Assembly (NCBI GenBank): GCA_963639765.1
Contig: CAVHXA010000002.1
Coordinates: forward strand, 1-64,000
Length of the DNA stretch: 64,000 nucleotides
Reading direction: 5' to 3'
DNA from: CAVHXA01 sp963639765
Lineage (GTDB): Bacteria > Bacillota > Clostridia > Oscillospirales > Oscillospiraceae
The position numbers were made by a program, and so were the translations under genes. How positions within the stretch are numbered: the first letter of the stretch is position 1; each line of letters starts with the position of its first letter. Below, in pieces: positions 61,088 to 64,000 of this stretch. Under the pieces are notes generated by a model. It was not told the origin of the DNA and searched no databases. It saw nothing but the letters and a program-made list of their open reading frames with translations.

Positions 61088-62515
61088 TCAGAACTCCAGC
61101 TTCTTCGCCAGATAGTCTCTGAGGCTGTCAATGGGCAGGCGGATCTGCTCCATGGTATCACGGTCACGCACGGTAACGGCGTGGTCGGCCGGAGTGCTTT
61201 CGTCGCCAACGGTCTGAAAGTCCACGGTAATGCAATAGGGTGTGCCAATCTCATCCTGCCGGCGATAGCGCTTGCCAATCGAACCGGCTTCGTCGTAATC
61301 GATCATGAAGTCTTTTGCCAGAAGGTCGTGAATCTCCATGGCACGACCGCCCAGCTTTTTGCTCAGTGGCAGTATGGCCGCCTTGAAAGGTGCCAGTGCC
61401 GGGTGCAGATGCAGCACAGTGCGAACGTCGTTTTTTGCCTCGTCTACAATCTCTTCGTCGTAGGCGTTGCAGAGCATGGCAAGTACGCAGCGCTCTACTC
61501 CGAGCGATGGCTCGATCACATAGGGCACATATTCTGTCATGTCCTTGCCCTCGCCCTCACGGTACACCAGCTTTTCTCCGCTGACCTTCTGGTGTTGGCT
61601 CAGGTCATAGTCTGTACGGTCCGCCACACCCCAGAGTTCACCCCAGCCAAAGGGGAACAAAAACTCAAAATCGGTGGTTGCCTTGGAATAAAAGCACAGC
61701 TCCTCCGGATCGTGGTCGCGCAGACGCAGATTTTCCTCGCGGATGCCCAGCTTCAGCAGCCAGTCGCGGCAGAACGACCGCCAGTAGCTAAACCATTCAA
61801 GGTCGGTGCCGGGCTTGCAGAAAAATTCCAGTTCCATCTGCTCAAACTCACGTACACGGAAGATGAAGTTGCCCGGTGTGATCTCGTTGCGGAAGGATTT
61901 GCCGATCTGACCAATGCCGAACGGCAGCTTTTTACGCGTGGTGCGCTGTACGTTATTGAAGTTGACAAAAATGCCCTGTGCGGTTTCGGGACGCAGATAT
62001 ACCGTGTTTTTTGCATCTTCGGTTACACCCTGAAATGTTTTGAACATCAGGTTGAACTGACGGATATCGGTAAAGTCGTGGCTGCCGCAGGTGGGACACG
62101 GAATCTGATGCGCATCGATAAATTCCTTCATTTCGGTCTGAGAAAACGCATCGATGGGTTTGGGCAGTTCATAGGCGTTGTCTGCAGCCCAGGCCTCGAT
62201 AATTTTGTCGGCACGAAAACGCTCTTTGCAGGCGCGGCAGTCCATCAGGGGGTCGGAAAAGCCGCTGAGGTGCCCGGAGGCTACCCAAGTCTGCGGGTTC
62301 ATCAGAATAGCCGCATCCAGGCCGACGTTGTACGGGCTTTCCTGTACAAATTTTTTCCACCATGCCTTTTTGATGTTGTTTTTCAGCTCTACGCCCAGCG
62401 GACCATAGTCCCATGTGTTGGCCAGTCCGCCGTAGATCTCGCTTCCGGCAAATACAAAGCCGCGGTTCTTGCAGAGTGCAACGATTTTGTCCATGGTCTT
62501 GTCTTTCGGATTCAT
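61088..62515 (-). CDS. glyQS: Glycyl-tRNA synthetase, single-chain dimeric type
   Basis: Charges tRNA-Gly. 475 aa, class II. GSEIYGGLANTWDYGPLG, then motif 2 GKSFRNEITPGNFIFRVREFEQME, FEFLFPFGWGELWGVADRTDYDL and motif 3 PSLGVERCVLAML, with anticodon-binding domain from about 370. Zinc-like CPTCG and CRACKERF are present. The alpha2 form, not the alpha2beta2 GlyQ/GlyS of many bacteria. ATG 62515 with AAAGGAG. Controlled by the T-box leader upstream. Confidence 0.96.
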   Translation of the reverse strand: MNPKDKTMDKIVALCKNRGFVFAGSEIYGGLANTWDYGPLGVELKNNIKKAWWKKFVQESPYNVGLDAAILMNPQTWVASGHLSGFSDPLMDCRACKERFRADKIIEAWAADNAYELPKPIDAFSQTEMKEFIDAHQIPCPTCGSHDFTDIRQFNLMFKTFQGVTEDAKNTVYLRPETAQGIFVNFNNVQRTTRKKLPFGIGQIGKSFRNEITPGNFIFRVREFEQMELEFFCKPGTDLEWFSYWRSFCRDWLLKLGIREENLRLRDHDPEELCFYSKATTDFEFLFPFGWGELWGVADRTDYDLSQHQKVSGEKLVYREGEGKDMTEYVPYVIEPSLGVERCVLAMLCNAYDEEIVDEAKNDVRTVLHLHPALAPFKAAILPLSKKLGGRAMEIHDLLAKDFMIDYDEAGSIGKRYRRQDEIGTPYCITVDFQTVGDESTPADHAVTVRDRDTMEQIRLPIDSLRDYLAKKLEF

Positions 62516-62548
62516 TAACAAACACTCCTTTTTTGTTGGCTTAGAGCG

Positions 62549-62777
62549 AAAAAAAGCCCCAAGCCCCATAGGCTCAGGGCGAACAAATGGTTGTCCGTGG
62601 TTCCACCTGAATTCGCGCCCGCAGGCACGCACTTGATTCCGATAACGGCGGACGCCGGCGGGCCATTTCCTGCCCGCGCTCAGGGGTGCCGTTCCGCTCT
62701 TTCCCGGGAGGATTTTCACCGGCCATCCTCTCTCTTGCACCGGGTCAGGGAGTACTCTTCCCCATCAACGCTGTAAC
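62549..62777 (-). ncRNA. Glycine-specific T-box riboswitch
   Basis: Leader of glyQS. On the minus strand the invariant T-box AGGTGGAACCACGG spans 62608-62595. Stem I elements GATGGGGAAGAGTA and AGAGAGG are present. A GGC glycine codon stands in the specifier context GAACGGCACC (62690-62688). The terminator GCCCTGAGCC...GGGGCTTGGGGC plus TTTTTTT ends at about 62549. Uncharged tRNA-Gly should promote read-through. Confidence 0.92.
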
Positions 62778-62783
62778 GCAGTC

Positions 62784-62812
62784 ATTTTAGTATACATTCT
62801 CAAAGGTGTCAA
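62784..62812 (-). promoter_or_regulatory. Promoter of the T-box/glyQS transcript
   Basis: Minus strand TTGACA (62812-62807), 17-base spacer and TAAAAT (62789-62784). Confidence 0.75.
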
Positions 62813-62955
62813 GAGTCCCGGCTGCTTTTCATGCTTCTGTCTGCAATGCGCATCAGGCAATTCACAAAAAACATGTCTGTATTCTTTTTAAGCCAGCACA
62901 ACACAGTTTGTCTGCGGCATCTGCCTTTTAATTTATTAATAATTCGTTTCGTTCA

Positions 62956-62984
62956 TTGACATAGTATGTTGATTATGTTAAGAA
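62956..62984 (+). promoter_or_regulatory. Possible promoter of the solute-binding protein gene
   Basis: TTGACA (62956-62961), 17-base spacer and TAAGAA (62979-62984) in AT-rich DNA. The leader of about 245 bases to 63237 shows no recognised element and no gene. Confidence 0.45.
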
Positions 62985-63237
62985 TTAACCGGAGAAAGGG
63001 CAGCTCTGCAGCATACCAACCCACCAGGACAGAATCATGCTGTTCTTTTATTCCTTAAGGCAGCACTGTGCAAATGTCGCCTGCGGTGCTTTGCGGATCT
63101 TTTCGTCGACACGCCGTCATCAGGCTCTGTCACACACAAAGTATACCTGCAGCCTTCATCCTGATCCGACAACAAACGCCCCCCGCCGAATGCCGGAGTG
63201 CTGCCTTGATCAATCCACTTCAGAAGGGAGAAAAAAC

Positions 63238-64000
63238 ATGAAACGCACCATTTCCCTGGCTCTGGTCCTGGCCCTTGCAGTCTGCATGTTTGCCGGCTGC
63301 ACCAAAAACGATCCGGCGGTCTCCCCGGATGCGCAGTCCGAGCCCGCCGCGGTCGAGGCTGTCGGGACCTCGGGCGAAGCATCCGAGCCTGCAGTCGATG
63401 CTGCTGAGCCGTCCGGGCAGCCATCCGATGAAGATACGCAAAGCGAAGCAGCCGAGGTCCCTGACGAGCCGACTGCAAACGATACCGCCCAATCCGGAAC
63501 CTATCACAGCGACGGCACCTATACCTCTCCCCACGGCATTACCTATCCTCTGGGCGACGGTTCCTATGAAGTAGAGCTGTTTATGTCCTTTGGTTTTTTT
63601 GACTTTGGTTTTGATTCTCCCGAGGATTTTCCGCGAGTACCCGATATCCGCGAACAGACCGGCATCAACTTTACCTTCCGCACGGTGAACTTCAGTTCAC
63701 AATCCGAACAGTTCAACCTGATGATTGCCTCAGGCGACTGGACCGACATTTTCCGCAGCGCCGAGCTGTATTCCGGGGGCAATGCCCAGGCCTATGAGGA
63801 TGAGGTGATTCTGGACCTGCTGGATCTCATTCCTGCCCATGCACCGGATTACTGGTCCCGTGTTGAGGGAAGCAATCAGGCCACCATTGACTCGATGTAT
63901 ACCGAGGGTCACGTATTCCAGGTTCAGACCATTACAAACGCCGTATACAACGACACCGGAACCTATATTCGTTATGACTGGCTTGAGGAGCTCGGCATGG
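63238..64000 (+). CDS. Extracellular solute-binding lipoprotein (3' partial)
   Basis: The frame is open to the window end; 254 residues are seen. Signal peptide and lipobox MKRTISLALVLALAVCMFAG then Cys21, a long Ser/Glu/Ala/Pro linker (about 25-100), then the fold begins (PDIREQTGINFTFRTVNF, SEQFNLMIASGDWTDIF, IRYDWLEELGM). These match family 1 binding proteins of the LplA/YtcQ type, used for oligosaccharide or related uptake in Firmicutes. GAAGGGAG lies 7 bases before the ATG. Permease genes may follow outside the window. Confidence 0.88.
   Translation, partial: MKRTISLALVLALAVCMFAGCTKNDPAVSPDAQSEPAAVEAVGTSGEASEPAVDAAEPSGQPSDEDTQSEAAEVPDEPTANDTAQSGTYHSDGTYTSPHGITYPLGDGSYEVELFMSFGFFDFGFDSPEDFPRVPDIREQTGINFTFRTVNFSSQSEQFNLMIASGDWTDIFRSAELYSGGNAQAYEDEVILDLLDLIPAHAPDYWSRVEGSNQATIDSMYTEGHVFQVQTITNAVYNDTGTYIRYDWLEELGM

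Noticed and set aside
61049..62518. 489-codon open frame opposite glyQS
   Set aside because: Antisense shadow of a conserved synthetase gene.

Overview
This is 64 kb of chromosome from an anaerobic Gram-positive bacterium of the Clostridia, most likely an Oscillospirales/Ruminococcaceae-type gut organism. Clues are pyruvate:ferredoxin oxidoreductase, type III glutamine synthetase, a K+-dependent-type membrane pyrophosphatase, phosphotransacetylase, a glycine T-box, a TPP riboswitch in front of the ECF thiamine component ThiT, a single-chain glycyl-tRNA synthetase, copper-amine-oxidase-like stalk domains, strong AGGAGG ribosome sites and TTGACA/TATAAT promoters. This placement is inference from gene content. 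I saw no insertion sequence, prophage, CRISPR array or rRNA gene.

Layout. 1-1.3 kb: end of a sensor kinase and its LuxR-type response regulator. 1.7-3.8 kb: hppA. 3.9-12.1 kb: the main accessory region. A minus-strand operon carries a molybdopterin enzyme of the pyrogallol-phloroglucinol transhydroxylase / resorcinol hydroxylase type (alpha and beta subunits) and five small proteins of unknown role, one of them Nudix-like with a broken Nudix box. A divergent LysR regulator and a tandem PhzA/PhzB-fold protein follow. 12.3-13.1 kb: TPP riboswitch and thiT. 13.2-17.8 kb: a cytoplasmic ParB-like/BMP fusion protein and glutamine synthetase III with a promoter-proximal terminator in its leader. 18.2-21.9 kb: purB, purA and an iron-sulfur-flavoprotein-type reductase. 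22.3-24.8 kb: an MBL-fold protein, gluQ and the RNase P RNA gene. 24.9-31.9 kb: murD, three tandem M42 peptidases, a YnbB-type PLP enzyme, ispD and ispF. 32.1-37.2 kb: a complete branched-chain amino-acid ABC transporter. 37.7-42.0 kb: comM, a membrane protein, thiI and pncC. 42.3-45.9 kb: nifJ. 46.1-53.9 kb: two small membrane proteins, radA, a secreted beta-helix/stalk protein, a pseudouridine synthase and a dnaK. 54.1-62.8 kb: pta, two tRNA genes, a hydrolase-fold protein lacking its catalytic residues, rsmG, a split transketolase, an LTA-synthase-type sulfatase and T-box-controlled glyQS. The window ends inside a sugar-type solute-binding lipoprotein gene.

Together the housekeeping genes fit an amino-acid- and pyruvate-fermenting lifestyle: PFOR and Pta make ATP, the pyrophosphatase saves PPi energy, the Liv system imports branched-chain amino acids and M42 peptidases process peptides. 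The transhydroxylase cluster suggests metabolism of a hydroxylated aromatic such as a plant polyphenol product; the substrate is not shown by the sequence. A palindromic element, AGCGGGAGAAATCAC plus its inverse with an ATTTC flank, occurs five times at 3' ends of transcription units and behaves like a dispersed terminator repeat.
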